A DNA stretch of 35,192 bases from Pseudomonas sp. 21. Lineage in GTDB: Bacteria > Pseudomonadota > Gammaproteobacteria > Pseudomonadales > Pseudomonadaceae. The translations under genes and the position numbers were made by a program. The DNA is taken from the NCBI RefSeq assembly GCF_000955805.1, contig NZ_JYOA01000009.1, positions 28,475 to 63,666 on the forward strand, given 5' to 3'. Numbering within the stretch: position 1 is the first letter of the stretch; each line of letters starts with the position of its first letter. The notes beneath the pieces were generated by a model, which was not told where the DNA came from, did no database searches, and worked only from the letters and a program-made list of their open reading frames with translations. Positions 26,207 through 34,058 of the stretch are shown one piece after another.

Positions 26207-26653
26207 TCATTCCCGTGTCGGTTGAACAGCTCCGGCCGCCGCGGGCCGGTACTTGAAACTGCCGGTGGCGCTGGCGATCAGCTCGCCGGCTTCATCGAAG
26301 ATTTCCGCCGCGCAGAAGCACAGCGTGCGGGTGCGCTTGAGCACCCGGCCGACGGCGTTGATCTCGCCGCGGGTGCTGCCCATGAAGTGGGTGGCCATGT
26401 CGATGGTGACCATCGAGCAACCGGGCATCTGCGCGCGGATCGCCCCGGCCATGGCAGCGTCGAGCACGCTCATCAGCACGCCGCCGTGGAAGCTGTCGAT
26501 GTAGTTCATCAGCTCCGGGCGGTGGCGCAGGCGTACCCGCACCACCTCGCCATCGACCCAGCGCTCCAGGCCGAGGAACTCCTGGAAGGTGTATCGATCG
26601 CGGGGGAACATGTCCGGTCCGGGCGCATGGGCGGCACGGGTGAGATCGGTCAT
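26207..26653 (-). CDS. PaaI-type hotdog thioesterase
   Basis: A 148-residue single-hotdog acyl-CoA thioesterase of the PaaI/YigI type. The signature FHGGVLMSVLDAAMAG gives HGG at 56-58 and the catalytic-side Asp at D65. The C-terminal strands include ATHFMGSTRGEINAVGRVLKRTRT. Such enzymes free CoA from dead-end intermediates in aromatic and side-chain catabolism. The ATG overlaps the stop of the MFS gene (ATGA) and its stop is 4 bp from the next dehydrogenase. Confidence 0.9.
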   Translation of the reverse strand: MTDLTRAAHAPGPDMFPRDRYTFQEFLGLERWVDGEVVRVRLRHRPELMNYIDSFHGGVLMSVLDAAMAGAIRAQMPGCSMVTIDMATHFMGSTRGEINAVGRVLKRTRTLCFCAAEIFDEAGELIASATGSFKYRPAAAGAVQPTRE

Positions 26654-28008
26654 CGCAGGCTTTCCTCCGTAACGGGTTGGCCCAGCGGGCGGGCAGCGTT
26701 GTGCGTCGGTGCACGTGCGGGCGTGCTGGGCGGCGCCGTGCGCGCTTCGCGGTTCGGGTCATACAGGCGGTTGGGGATCATCAGTGCGGGGATCAGGCCG
26801 GTGATGACGTAGGTGATGCCCATCACCAGGAAGCCCGCGCCGATGGACACATGCGAGGCCAGCAGGCCGATGGCCGCCGGGGCCACCGCCGCGCCGATGC
26901 GGCCGAGGTTGTAGGAGGTGCCGACGGCGGCGCCACGTACCTGGGTGGAGAAGCTCTCGGTCATGTAGGTGGCGAGCACGCCCACCGGTACGCCGTAGAT
27001 GAAGCCGAACAGCGCGAGGATCCAGACGATGTTGTCCGGGGTGTGCCAGAACACGATCACCGGCATGAAGATGGCGGTGCCGATGGCGCCTGCGGCGAAG
27101 GTGGCGCGGCGGCCGAAGCGGTCCGAGGCGATGCCGGCGAGCACCTTGCCGAGGATCATCGCGGTGTAGGTGCCGACCATGTAGCCGGTCATGGACTTGA
27201 AGTTCATGCCCAGCTCGCTTTCCAGGTACGAGGGCATCCAGTTGTTGGTGCCGTAGTAGCCGAACAGCAGGAAGCACGAGGTAAGGCTCCACAGCAGGAA
27301 CATGCGGCGGGTGGACGGATCGACCAGCAACTGGCGCATGCCGCCGCTGGCAGCCGCTTGCTGGCGACCGCTGCTCGCCTGCTGCACCCGTTGCGCACGG
27401 GCCGCCAGCCAGGATGGCGACTCCGGCACCCAGGGCCGCAGCGCCAGGCAGATCAGCGCCGCGCCGATGGCGGTGAAGAACAGCGCGCGCCAGCCGTAGT
27501 CGGGGATGATCTGCCCGGCAAGAACGGTCGCCACCAGATAGCCCACAGTCCAGCCGGCCTGCATGGTCGCCAGGATGGTGGTGCGGTACTTCGCGGTGAC
27601 GAACTCGGACATCAGGATGTTGCAGGCTACGAACAGCGAGCCCAGGCCCAGCGAGGAGACGAAGCGGATCAGCGCGAAGGCCCAGAAGTTGTGCGCCAGC
27701 CCGAGCAGCGCGGTGCCCAGCGAGAACACCAGGATGGTCCAGGTCACCACCCGCACCCGGCCGAAGCGGTCGCACGCCCAGCCACCGTAGATACCGCCGA
27801 TGGCCATGCCGGCCAGGGTGATGCTGCCCAGCGAGCCGGCCTCGAAGTTGGAGAGGCCGAACTCCGCCTTCAGGCTGTTCAGGCTGTAGGCGAGGAACAT
27901 CAGGTCCGCGCCATCGGCGAGCAGACCCAGGAAGCAGAAGAGGAAGGCGATCACCAGGGTCCGCCGCGGGATCGCGGCGCCCTGGGCCAAGCTGTCGGGT
28001 GCGTTCAT
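26650..28008 (-). CDS. MFS importer, aromatic acid:H+ symporter type
   Basis: A 452-residue twelve-segment MFS protein. The first helix carries FLGLLADGADLMFLAYSL, a variant of the DGxD motif of the AAHS family (PcaK, BenK), and the 2-3 loop has WACDRFGRVRV. A poorly conserved basic/Gln loop (about residues 205-220) lies at the central cytoplasmic position. It probably imports the carboxylate substrate of the operon across the inner membrane. It overlaps the thioesterase gene by ATGA. The leader GAGAACAACAACA before the ATG contains AACAACAACAA, a textbook Crc/Hfq-type motif. Confidence 0.9.
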   Translation of the reverse strand: MNAPDSLAQGAAIPRRTLVIAFLFCFLGLLADGADLMFLAYSLNSLKAEFGLSNFEAGSLGSITLAGMAIGGIYGGWACDRFGRVRVVTWTILVFSLGTALLGLAHNFWAFALIRFVSSLGLGSLFVACNILMSEFVTAKYRTTILATMQAGWTVGYLVATVLAGQIIPDYGWRALFFTAIGAALICLALRPWVPESPSWLAARAQRVQQASSGRQQAAASGGMRQLLVDPSTRRMFLLWSLTSCFLLFGYYGTNNWMPSYLESELGMNFKSMTGYMVGTYTAMILGKVLAGIASDRFGRRATFAAGAIGTAIFMPVIVFWHTPDNIVWILALFGFIYGVPVGVLATYMTESFSTQVRGAAVGTSYNLGRIGAAVAPAAIGLLASHVSIGAGFLVMGITYVITGLIPALMIPNRLYDPNREARTAPPSTPARAPTHNAARPLGQPVTEESLR

Positions 28009-28018
28009 TGTTGTTGTT
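28008..28018 (-). promoter_or_regulatory. Crc/Hfq-type CA motif at the MFS start codon
   Basis: AACAACAACAA directly precedes and enters the ATG of the aromatic-acid-type MFS gene, fitting AANAANAA. It would allow independent translational repression of the importer. Confidence 0.55.
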
Positions 28019-28047
28019 CTCGCAGGTTGGTTGAGGTCGTCGTCGCG

Positions 28048-28929
28048 CTAGGCCCGCCCGGCGTGTTCTCCCATCTCCGGGGTCAGGCGCACGCGGCCGT
28101 TGTCCAGCACCACCACGTCGCGCTCGACGACGCGGGTGCGGAAGGAGCCGTCATTCCAGATTTCGGTTCGCAGGGTCTCGCCGGGGAAAACCGGTGCGGA
28201 GAAGCGCACCTGCAGGTGGGCGAAACGCTCCGCGCGGTAGTCGGCGAAGCCGCGCAGCAACGCGTGGAAGGCCACGCCCAGGGTGCACAGGCCATGCAGG
28301 ATCGGCCTGGGGAAGCCACCGCGAGCCGCCGCCGCGGGGCTGGCGTGGATCGGGTTGTCGTCGCCGTTCAGGCGGTAGTGCAGCGCCTGCTCGGGGCGGG
28401 TCGGCAGGTCGATGACCAGGTCCGGCGCCTGCTCGGGCAGACGGTGCGGCTGGCTCAGCGACTGGCTGTCGCCGCCGAAACCGCCATCGCCGCGCAGGAA
28501 GGTGGTGCCGCGGGCAATCGCCAGCACCTCGCCACTCTGCGCATCGCTGACGACCTTCTCGCTGTAGAGCAGCGCGCCCTTGCCGGCGCCCTTGTCGACC
28601 AGTCCGGTAACGCGGGTGCGGCCGATCACTTCGCCTTCCACCGGCAGCGGCTTGAGCCATTCGATGCTCTGCTCGCCGTGGACCAGGCGCAGGGCATCGA
28701 CGCCGGTGTCCGGGTTGCCCAGCCAGAAGCCGGGATGGCCGAGCACGACGGCCATGCAGGGCAGCGCCTGGAGTTCGCGGTTGGCGTCGACGAAGGTCAG
28801 CTGGTGCTCGTCCATCGGGTCAGCGCCGAGGCCCACCGACAGCGCGTAGAAGGCGCTGTCGTGACGGCTGAAGCGCTGGCGTACTTCCGGGATCGGGTAG
28901 TTCAGCAGGTGCTCAGGATTCAGCGCCAT
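28048..28929 (-). CDS. MaoC-family (R)-enoyl-CoA hydratase 2-like protein
   Basis: A 293-residue double-hotdog hydratase. The hydratase-2 signature YRLNGDDNPIH is at 185-195, with D190 and H195 as the expected catalytic pair, followed by FPRPILHGLCTLG. The N-terminal hotdog (about 8-150) lacks the motif, as in MFE-2 hydratase domains. It would form (3R)-hydroxyacyl-CoA or, on a beta-branched substrate, a tertiary alcohol. The frame extends upstream to 29064, but the ATG at 28929 has GGAGG at 6-nt spacing. It overlaps the 3' end of the CoA-ligase gene by 17 bp. Confidence 0.9.
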   Translation of the reverse strand: MALNPEHLLNYPIPEVRQRFSRHDSAFYALSVGLGADPMDEHQLTFVDANRELQALPCMAVVLGHPGFWLGNPDTGVDALRLVHGEQSIEWLKPLPVEGEVIGRTRVTGLVDKGAGKGALLYSEKVVSDAQSGEVLAIARGTTFLRGDGGFGGDSQSLSQPHRLPEQAPDLVIDLPTRPEQALHYRLNGDDNPIHASPAAAARGGFPRPILHGLCTLGVAFHALLRGFADYRAERFAHLQVRFSAPVFPGETLRTEIWNDGSFRTRVVERDVVVLDNGRVRLTPEMGEHAGRA

Positions 28930-31048
28930 GGGCCACCTCCTCCACTTCCAGCACCGCGTCGGCAGCCCAGGCGCCCTGCCCCTCGGACATGGCGAAGACC
29001 GGATTGAGGTCCACCGAACGCAGGCGCGGGCCAGCTTCCGCGGCAAACTGCGAGAGCTGCGCAAGCACGCGCGACAGGGCCCTGATATCGGTCACCGGGC
29101 GACCACGGGCGCCCAGCAGCAGCGGCGCGCCCTTGATGCTGCGGATCATCTGCTCGGCCTCGTCGACGCCGAACGGGCAACGACGGAACACCACGTCCTT
29201 GAGCACTTCGACGAAGATGCCGCCCAGGCCGAACACCGCCACCGGGCCGAACTGCGGGTCACGCTGGATGCCCATGAAGCACTCGACGCCGCCCTGCAGC
29301 TGGCGCGCCACCAGCACACCGTCGAGGCGAGCGTTCGGCGCATGTTCGGCAGCGCGCTGCAGCAGCAGGTCATAGCCCTCGCGCACGGCCTGGGCGCTGC
29401 CGACGTTGAGCAGCACGCCGCCGATTTCCGACTTGTGCAGGATGTCCGCCGAGGCGATTTTCAGCACCACCGGGAAGCCGATCTGCTCGGCGAACGCGGC
29501 GGCTTCCGCCGCATTCTTCAGCACACGCTCGGGCGCCGATTCGATGCCGGCGCGCGCCAGCAATTGCTTGGCTTCGGCCTCACCGGGCGTGCTGGCCGGC
29601 AGCTCGACGCCGCCAGCCGCAGGAATCTTGCGCAGCGGCCGAGCGAAGGCTTCGCCCAGTTGCCCCATGGCCTGGATGGCGCGCACGGCGCGGGTCGGGT
29701 CCTCGAACAGGGCGAAGCCGGCCTTCTGGTACGGCGCCAGCTCCTCGCCCTCGCCCATCACCGAGACCACGAACAGGCGGTCCGGGTGGTCGGCCTTGAT
29801 TCGCGCGAACTGCTCGGCCAGGCGCGGGCCGATGGAGGCGGCGGTGCCGGCCTGGGTGAAGAAGGCGATCAGCGAGCGGTAGCCGCCGTCCACCACCATG
29901 GACTCGGTGAAGTCGTGCACCAGGCTCAGGTCGTTGAGGGCCTGGGCCGTGCAGTCCACCGGGTTCAGCGGCGAGGCATAGTGCAGGCGTTGCTTCAGGC
30001 GCGCCTGGGCCGCTTCCGGCATCGGCGGCATGGGCAGGCCGAAGTCTTCGGCAGCATCGCTGACGATGATCCCGGCGCCGCCGCTGACGGTGATCATCCC
30101 CAGGCTGTTGTTCACCGGGTAGATGCGCTGGGTGGCGAGGTAGGCGATGTCCACCAGTTCCTCGGTGGTGCGCGCGCGGACCACCGCGTAGTCGGCCAGC
30201 ACTGCGTCGAGCACCTTGTCGTCGCCCGCCAGGGAAGCGGTGTGCGACATGGCCGCGCGACCGCCCAGCTCACTGCGCCCGACCTTGTGCAGGATCACCG
30301 GCTTGCCGGCGCGGTGGGCCGCTTCGAGCGCGGCGAGGAAGCTGTCGACGTTGCGGATGGATTCGGCGTAGGCCATCACCACGTCGACCTCCGGCGATTC
30401 CACCAGCCAGCCGATGGCGTCGCCCAGGGTGACGTCGGCCTCGTTGCCGGTAGCGACGCAGATCGGCGTGCCCAGCCCGCGCTGCCGCGACAGGCCCAGC
30501 AGGTGCGCGCCGTAGGCGCCGGACTGGGTGGCGATGCCGACGCGCCCGGCCAGCGGGATGCCGCGCTCCAGGCTGGTGGAGAAGAAGGCGTAGTAGCCCA
30601 GGTTGGCGTTGAACACGCCCAGGGCGTTCGGCCCCAGCAGGCGCATGTTCGCCGCGCGGGCGGCTTCGACGATGGCGTCCTGCATGGCCACGCCTTCCTC
30701 GCCGACCTCGCTGAAGCCCGAGGAGAACACGATGGCGCTGCGCGCCCCTTTGCGGCCCAGTGCCTGGACGGTTTCCAGCACCTGCGGTGCCGGCACCGCG
30801 ATGATCGCCACGTCCGGCGCCTCGGGCAGTGCATCGACACTGGCATAGGCCGGCAGGCCCTGGATCTCGGTGCGGTTGGGGTTGACCGGCAGGATGCGCC
30901 CGGTAAAGCCGTTGCGCAGCATGTAGGCGATGGGGCGGCCACCGATGCGGTGCGGGTCGCTGGAGGCGCCGACCACGGCGACCGAGCGCGGCTGGATCAG
31001 CGGGGTAAGGCTGGCGAAGGCTGTGTGTTGCAAGTGACTCACTGACAT
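28913..31048 (-). CDS. ADP-forming acyl-CoA ligase (ATP-grasp type)
   Basis: A 711-residue fused acyl-CoA synthetase of the NDP-forming family. A CoA-binding Rossmann domain (about 14-140; SVAVVGAS, ILPVNPN) and a succinyl-CoA-ligase-like flavodoxin domain (165-310) carry the phospho-accepting His H269 in AAMSHTASLAG. The C-terminal ATP-grasp domain spans about 488-711 (FPVVLKI, LHKSEIGGVLLNV). Characterised relatives include pimeloyl-CoA ligase PauA of Pseudomonas and feruloyl-CoA ligase FerA of Sphingobium, so an aromatic or carboxylic acid substrate is plausible. The start at 31048 is preceded by AGGTGGAACGTC; an upstream ATG at 31147 lacks family homology. Confidence 0.92.
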   Translation of the reverse strand: MSVSHLQHTAFASLTPLIQPRSVAVVGASSDPHRIGGRPIAYMLRNGFTGRILPVNPNRTEIQGLPAYASVDALPEAPDVAIIAVPAPQVLETVQALGRKGARSAIVFSSGFSEVGEEGVAMQDAIVEAARAANMRLLGPNALGVFNANLGYYAFFSTSLERGIPLAGRVGIATQSGAYGAHLLGLSRQRGLGTPICVATGNEADVTLGDAIGWLVESPEVDVVMAYAESIRNVDSFLAALEAAHRAGKPVILHKVGRSELGGRAAMSHTASLAGDDKVLDAVLADYAVVRARTTEELVDIAYLATQRIYPVNNSLGMITVSGGAGIIVSDAAEDFGLPMPPMPEAAQARLKQRLHYASPLNPVDCTAQALNDLSLVHDFTESMVVDGGYRSLIAFFTQAGTAASIGPRLAEQFARIKADHPDRLFVVSVMGEGEELAPYQKAGFALFEDPTRAVRAIQAMGQLGEAFARPLRKIPAAGGVELPASTPGEAEAKQLLARAGIESAPERVLKNAAEAAAFAEQIGFPVVLKIASADILHKSEIGGVLLNVGSAQAVREGYDLLLQRAAEHAPNARLDGVLVARQLQGGVECFMGIQRDPQFGPVAVFGLGGIFVEVLKDVVFRRCPFGVDEAEQMIRSIKGAPLLLGARGRPVTDIRALSRVLAQLSQFAAEAGPRLRSVDLNPVFAMSEGQGAWAADAVLEVEEVAHGAES

Positions 31049-31170
31049 GACGTTCCACCTGAACAGATAACGGGTGCCGGACGAGGCCGTCCCGGCGCGA
31101 GGGCGAACGCGTCCACGGCGGGCCGCCTGCTTATCGCAAGCGGCCACCGGGAGGGCGTCTTGCCCGGATT

Positions 31171-32322
31171 TCAGAGCACGTTCTGGGTGCCGAGCAGCGC
31201 GGTGACCTGGCTGGACAAGGTGCCGCCGTTGCCATGCAGCAGCGCCACGTCGGCTTTCTTCAACTGGCGCTCACCGGCCTGGCGGCGCAGTTGGGTGACC
31301 GCCTCGATGATCAGGAACATGCCGTACATGCCCGGATGCACACAGGACAGCCCGCCGCCGTTGGTGTTCACCGCCAGCTCGCCGCCGGGGGCGATGCGTC
31401 CGCCCTGGACGAAGCGGCCGCCCTCGCCCTTCGGGCAGAAGCCGAGGTCTTCGAGGAACAGGATCGTATTGATGGTGAAGGCGTCGTAGACCATCACGAG
31501 GTCGATGTCCGAGTGCTGCACGCCGGCCATCTGCATGGCGCGCGGACCACTCTCGGAAGCGGCCGTGACGGTGAGGTCGGGCATGGCAACGATGGAGCGG
31601 TGCCACTGCGCGCCGGCCGCGCCGAGGAAGTAGATCGGCGCCTTGGGCAGGTCCCGCGCACGCTCGGCGCGCACCATCACACAGGCGCCACCGCCGTCGG
31701 TGACCAGGCAGCAGTCGGCCTTGCTCAGCGGGTCGCTGACCATCCGCGCAGCGAGCACGTCATCGATGCTCAGCGGGCCACGGGCGAAGGCCTCGGGGTT
31801 GAGGTTGGCCCAGCCCCGCGCGGCCACGGCCACTTCGGCCAGGTGCTCGCGGCTGGTGCCGTATTGATGCATGTGCCGGCTGGCAGCCAGCGCGTAGGCG
31901 GTGATCGGGTGGCGCGGCTGGTAGGGCGTTTCGTGCCACTGCGGCTCGCTCATCGATACCAGCTTGCCGCCGGCGGTGCGCTGGTTGGAGCCGTAGCAGA
32001 TCAGCGCCGCGTCACACAGGCCGGCCTCCAGGGCCAGCGTCGCCTGCAGCAGATGCAGCTCGAAGCTGGAGCCGCCGACATTGGTGCCATCGACGAACTT
32101 CGGTTTGATGCCCAGGTATTCGCAGACCGAGAGGGTCGGGAAGGCGTGGGAGCTGGTGGCCGAGAACACCGCGTCGATGTCCGAGAGCGCAAGCCCTGCA
32201 TCGGCGATGGCTTTCATCGAGGCCTGGCCGAGCAGTTCCATGGCGCTGTAGCCGTGGGCTTCGCCGATACCGGCGCTGCCGATGCCGACGATGGCGGTCT
32301 TGCCGCGCAGGACCTGGCTCAT
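31171..32322 (-). CDS. Thiolase-like protein, Ltp2/retro-aldolase type
   Basis: A 383-residue SCP-x/lipid-transfer thiolase-fold protein. The active-site Cys of thiolases is missing: the segment is TNVGGSSFELH (81-90), with Gly where Cys is expected. The C-terminal loop reads GGGLSCVHPGMYGMF (C327, H329, Y333), and Y279 lies in VMVYDAF. Tyrosines at these places are characteristic of Ltp2-type aldolases that cleave steroid side-chain CoA esters by retro-aldol reaction. It is translationally coupled (ATGA) to the upstream OB-fold protein, the usual Ltp2-DUF35 partner arrangement. A plain thiolase role looks unlikely. Confidence 0.88.
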   Translation of the reverse strand: MSQVLRGKTAIVGIGSAGIGEAHGYSAMELLGQASMKAIADAGLALSDIDAVFSATSSHAFPTLSVCEYLGIKPKFVDGTNVGGSSFELHLLQATLALEAGLCDAALICYGSNQRTAGGKLVSMSEPQWHETPYQPRHPITAYALAASRHMHQYGTSREHLAEVAVAARGWANLNPEAFARGPLSIDDVLAARMVSDPLSKADCCLVTDGGGACVMVRAERARDLPKAPIYFLGAAGAQWHRSIVAMPDLTVTAASESGPRAMQMAGVQHSDIDLVMVYDAFTINTILFLEDLGFCPKGEGGRFVQGGRIAPGGELAVNTNGGGLSCVHPGMYGMFLIIEAVTQLRRQAGERQLKKADVALLHGNGGTLSSQVTALLGTQNVL

Positions 32323-32705
32323 GCCTGCACCTCCGCGAGGGGCTCGAAGACGACGACGGCGCCACTCTCCTGCTGGGCGATGCGCGCCTTGACGCGGGTG
32401 CCGATGGGCAGGCTGAGGTGCCCTTCGATACGCGACATCATGCGCACGCCTTCATCCAGGTCGATCAGGGCGACGTTGTAGTCACCGCTGCGGGCGCGAT
32501 TGACGGTCAGGGCATAGAGGGTGCCCAGGCCACTGGCGGGAACCCATTCCAGGTCCGTTTCGCCGCTGCCGGGCACCTGGGTGCGCGGGTAGAACACGTG
32601 CCGGCCGGTGGAGGCGCTGCGCTGCAACATGAAGCGACCCTGGGCGAGGAAGGCGAGGTACTGCGCCTCGGGCCCTGGCATGCTGCGGTCGGGGAAATCC
32701 ACCAT
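32319..32705 (-). CDS. OB-fold / DUF35 partner protein without zinc cysteines
   Basis: A 128-residue DUF35-like protein: an N-terminal rubredoxin-like segment (YLAFLAQGRFMLQRSASTGR, then YPRTQ) followed by an OB fold (LYALTVNRA, YNVALIDLDEGVRM, GTRVKARI). The four zinc cysteines normal for this family are absent; the chain contains no Cys. It probably forms the heteromer with the thiolase-like protein encoded next. The ATG at 32705 has GGAG at 8-nt spacing; an in-frame ATG at 32744 has none. First gene of the catabolic operon. AACAAGAACAAAGGAG at its ribosome binding site resembles a Crc/Hfq target. Confidence 0.85.
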   Translation of the reverse strand: MVDFPDRSMPGPEAQYLAFLAQGRFMLQRSASTGRHVFYPRTQVPGSGETDLEWVPASGLGTLYALTVNRARSGDYNVALIDLDEGVRMMSRIEGHLSLPIGTRVKARIAQQESGAVVVFEPLAEVQA

Positions 32706-32718
32706 TGAGGTTTCTCCT

Positions 32719-32730
32719 TTGTTCTTGTTC
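32719..32730 (-). promoter_or_regulatory. Crc/Hfq-type CA motif at the first operon gene
   Basis: The leader reads GAACAAGAACAAAGGAG on the minus strand. AACAAGAA and AAGAACAA both match AANAANAA and abut the Shine-Dalgarno sequence. Similar motifs precede the MFS (28008-28018), porin (21002-21009) and MHS transporter (9822-9829) starts. Confidence 0.55.
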
Positions 32731-32785
32731 TGCCTTTGTTGCAAAGTGCGTTACCGCCCATGCCAAGCCAGCTTCACGGAAGCCG

Positions 32786-32814
32786 TTGCAGGCGTCGCAG
32801 GGCCAGAATACATT
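32786..32814 (+). promoter_or_regulatory. Candidate iclR promoter
   Basis: TTGCAG (32786-32791) and TACATT (32809-32814) are spaced by 17 bp. The start point would be only about 8 nt before the ATG at 32826, so the mRNA may be nearly leaderless or the true start may be 32847. The -10 overlaps the inverted repeat at 32811-32828. Confidence 0.4.
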
Positions 32815-32828
32815 CACAATACTGAATG
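32811..32828. promoter_or_regulatory. Candidate IclR operator CATTCA-N6-TGAATG
   Basis: A perfect 6-6-6 inverted repeat in the divergent promoter region, overlapping the candidate iclR -10 and the first codon. It is well placed to control iclR and the catabolic operon. Confidence 0.5.
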
Positions 32829-33662
32829 TCAATCAGAATACAGAATATGACCACTGAAAAGACCGTCGAAGAAGCCAGCAACAAACGCACCGGCAGCGCC
32901 AAGGATGTCGGCGCCGTGGTGAACGCCATCCAGATCCTGCGCCACCTGGCCAACGCCGAAGGCCCCGAGGGCGCAACCGCCATCGCCCGCGCCACCGGCA
33001 TCAGCCCGAGCACCACCTTCAATATCCTGCGCACGCTGAGCAACGAGCAGCTGACCTCGTTCGACAACGAGACCAAGACCTATCGCCTGGGCCTGGGCCT
33101 GTCGGAGCTGGCGGTGAGCTTCATCGGGCGCAGCTATGCCGACCTTATCCAGCCGGAACTGGAACGCCTGAGCACCAGCCACAACATCCTGATCACCCTG
33201 TGGCAGGTCACCGACGACGCACACATCCGCGTGATCGCGGTCTCCGCACCGACCGTGGCGCACGTCAACGTCGCCGTCGGCTCGCGCCTGCCGGAACTGG
33301 TCGGCGCCGCCGGCCGCTGCATCGCCGGCCTGCGCAACCTGCCGGACGACGAGCTGCGCCGCCGCCTGACCCGCGTGCGCTGGGAGAGCCCGCCGAGCTT
33401 CGAGGAATACCGCAGCGATGCCGCCGCCACCCTGGAGCGCGGCTGGGCCATCGACCAGGACCACCTCTACCGCGGCGTCAGCATGGTCGCCAGCGCGATC
33501 ATCGACCACGACCGCCAGCCACGCTTCATCATTTCCGGCATCGGCATCAGCGCCCAACATGAGCGCGAGAAGCTCGAGCAGATCGGCGCCAGCCTGCACG
33601 AGACGGCCCGCTTCATCAGCCGCTCGCTGTTCCCCCAGGGGAATCCCAGCCAGCCGGAATGA
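32826..33662 (+). CDS. IclR-family regulator of the catabolic operon
   Basis: A 278-residue IclR-type regulator. A winged helix-turn-helix lies at about residues 29-92 (VNAIQILRHLANAEGPEGATAIARATGISPSTTFNILRTL). The effector-binding domain is at about 105-265 (LITLWQVTDDAHIRVIAV, GSRLPELVGAAGRCIAG). It is transcribed divergently from the eleven-gene catabolic operon with a 120-bp shared region, the standard arrangement for a pathway-specific regulator such as PcaR or PobR. Neither candidate start (32826 or ATG at 32847) has a good ribosome binding site. A CATTCA/TGAATG repeat overlaps the first start, suggesting autoregulation. Activator or repressor cannot be decided. Confidence 0.92.
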   Translation: MSIRIQNMTTEKTVEEASNKRTGSAKDVGAVVNAIQILRHLANAEGPEGATAIARATGISPSTTFNILRTLSNEQLTSFDNETKTYRLGLGLSELAVSFIGRSYADLIQPELERLSTSHNILITLWQVTDDAHIRVIAVSAPTVAHVNVAVGSRLPELVGAAGRCIAGLRNLPDDELRRRLTRVRWESPPSFEEYRSDAAATLERGWAIDQDHLYRGVSMVASAIIDHDRQPRFIISGIGISAQHEREKLEQIGASLHETARFISRSLFPQGNPSQPE

Positions 33663-33688
33663 CGGAAAATTCATTCAGCATACGAAAT

Positions 33689-33712
33689 GACATTCATATA
33701 AATGTCTTTTTT
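33689..33712 (+). terminator. Hairpin and T-run after iclR
   Basis: GACATT-CATATA-AATGTC (33689-33706) is followed by TTTTTT, 26 bp after the iclR stop. It may terminate iclR, although the stem is A+T-rich and weak. Its 6-6-6 layout also resembles the operator-like repeat at the other end of the gene. Confidence 0.5.
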
Positions 33713-34058
33713 CAGCTGAGTGCACGCCCGAAACCAACAGGGGGCCAGCAAAGTCCGCCTCCGGACAGGGCATTGCCGCCCGCAACCCTGCACCGGGGTC
33801 GCTCGGTTCCCGATGCGACTGATGGCAGCGATATTCGCAGCCAGGCCCCCACAGCCGCGAATATCGCCGGTATCATGGCAAGTCCTGGTGGAGTCCTGGC
33901 GGTACCATCAAGCGGGGGACGTCGCTCCCCCCGCGTAGCGGAATCCTGGTGATTCAGGCAGCGCCCGCCGTCAGGGTCCCGAAATCACCATGCGGATGCT
34001 CGCCCGCCATGCCCTGGCAGACGAATGGCCGCAGGCAATCCCATTGAATGAGGCAACC
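33713..34058. other. Gene-free stretch before ilvE with several inverted repeats
   Basis: No credible gene. It holds an 11-bp perfect inverted repeat GCGATATTCGC / GCGAATATCGC (33828-33838, 33857-33867); an 11-bp direct repeat AGTCCTGGTGG / AGTCCTGGCGG (33880-33901 region) with a third TCCTGGTG near 33945; and a GC-rich hairpin GCGGGGGA / TCCCCCCGC (33912-33934). The ilvE promoter must lie here, but no clear -10/-35 pair was found. Confidence 0.6.

Noticed and set aside
28928-31045. 705-codon open frame opposite the CoA ligase
   Set aside because: Same antisense artefact; the ligase on the minus strand has complete domains and catalytic residues.
33912-33934. GC hairpin as an intrinsic terminator
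   Set aside because: No T-run follows on either strand. The weaker hairpin at 33689-33706 has one and is nearer to iclR.
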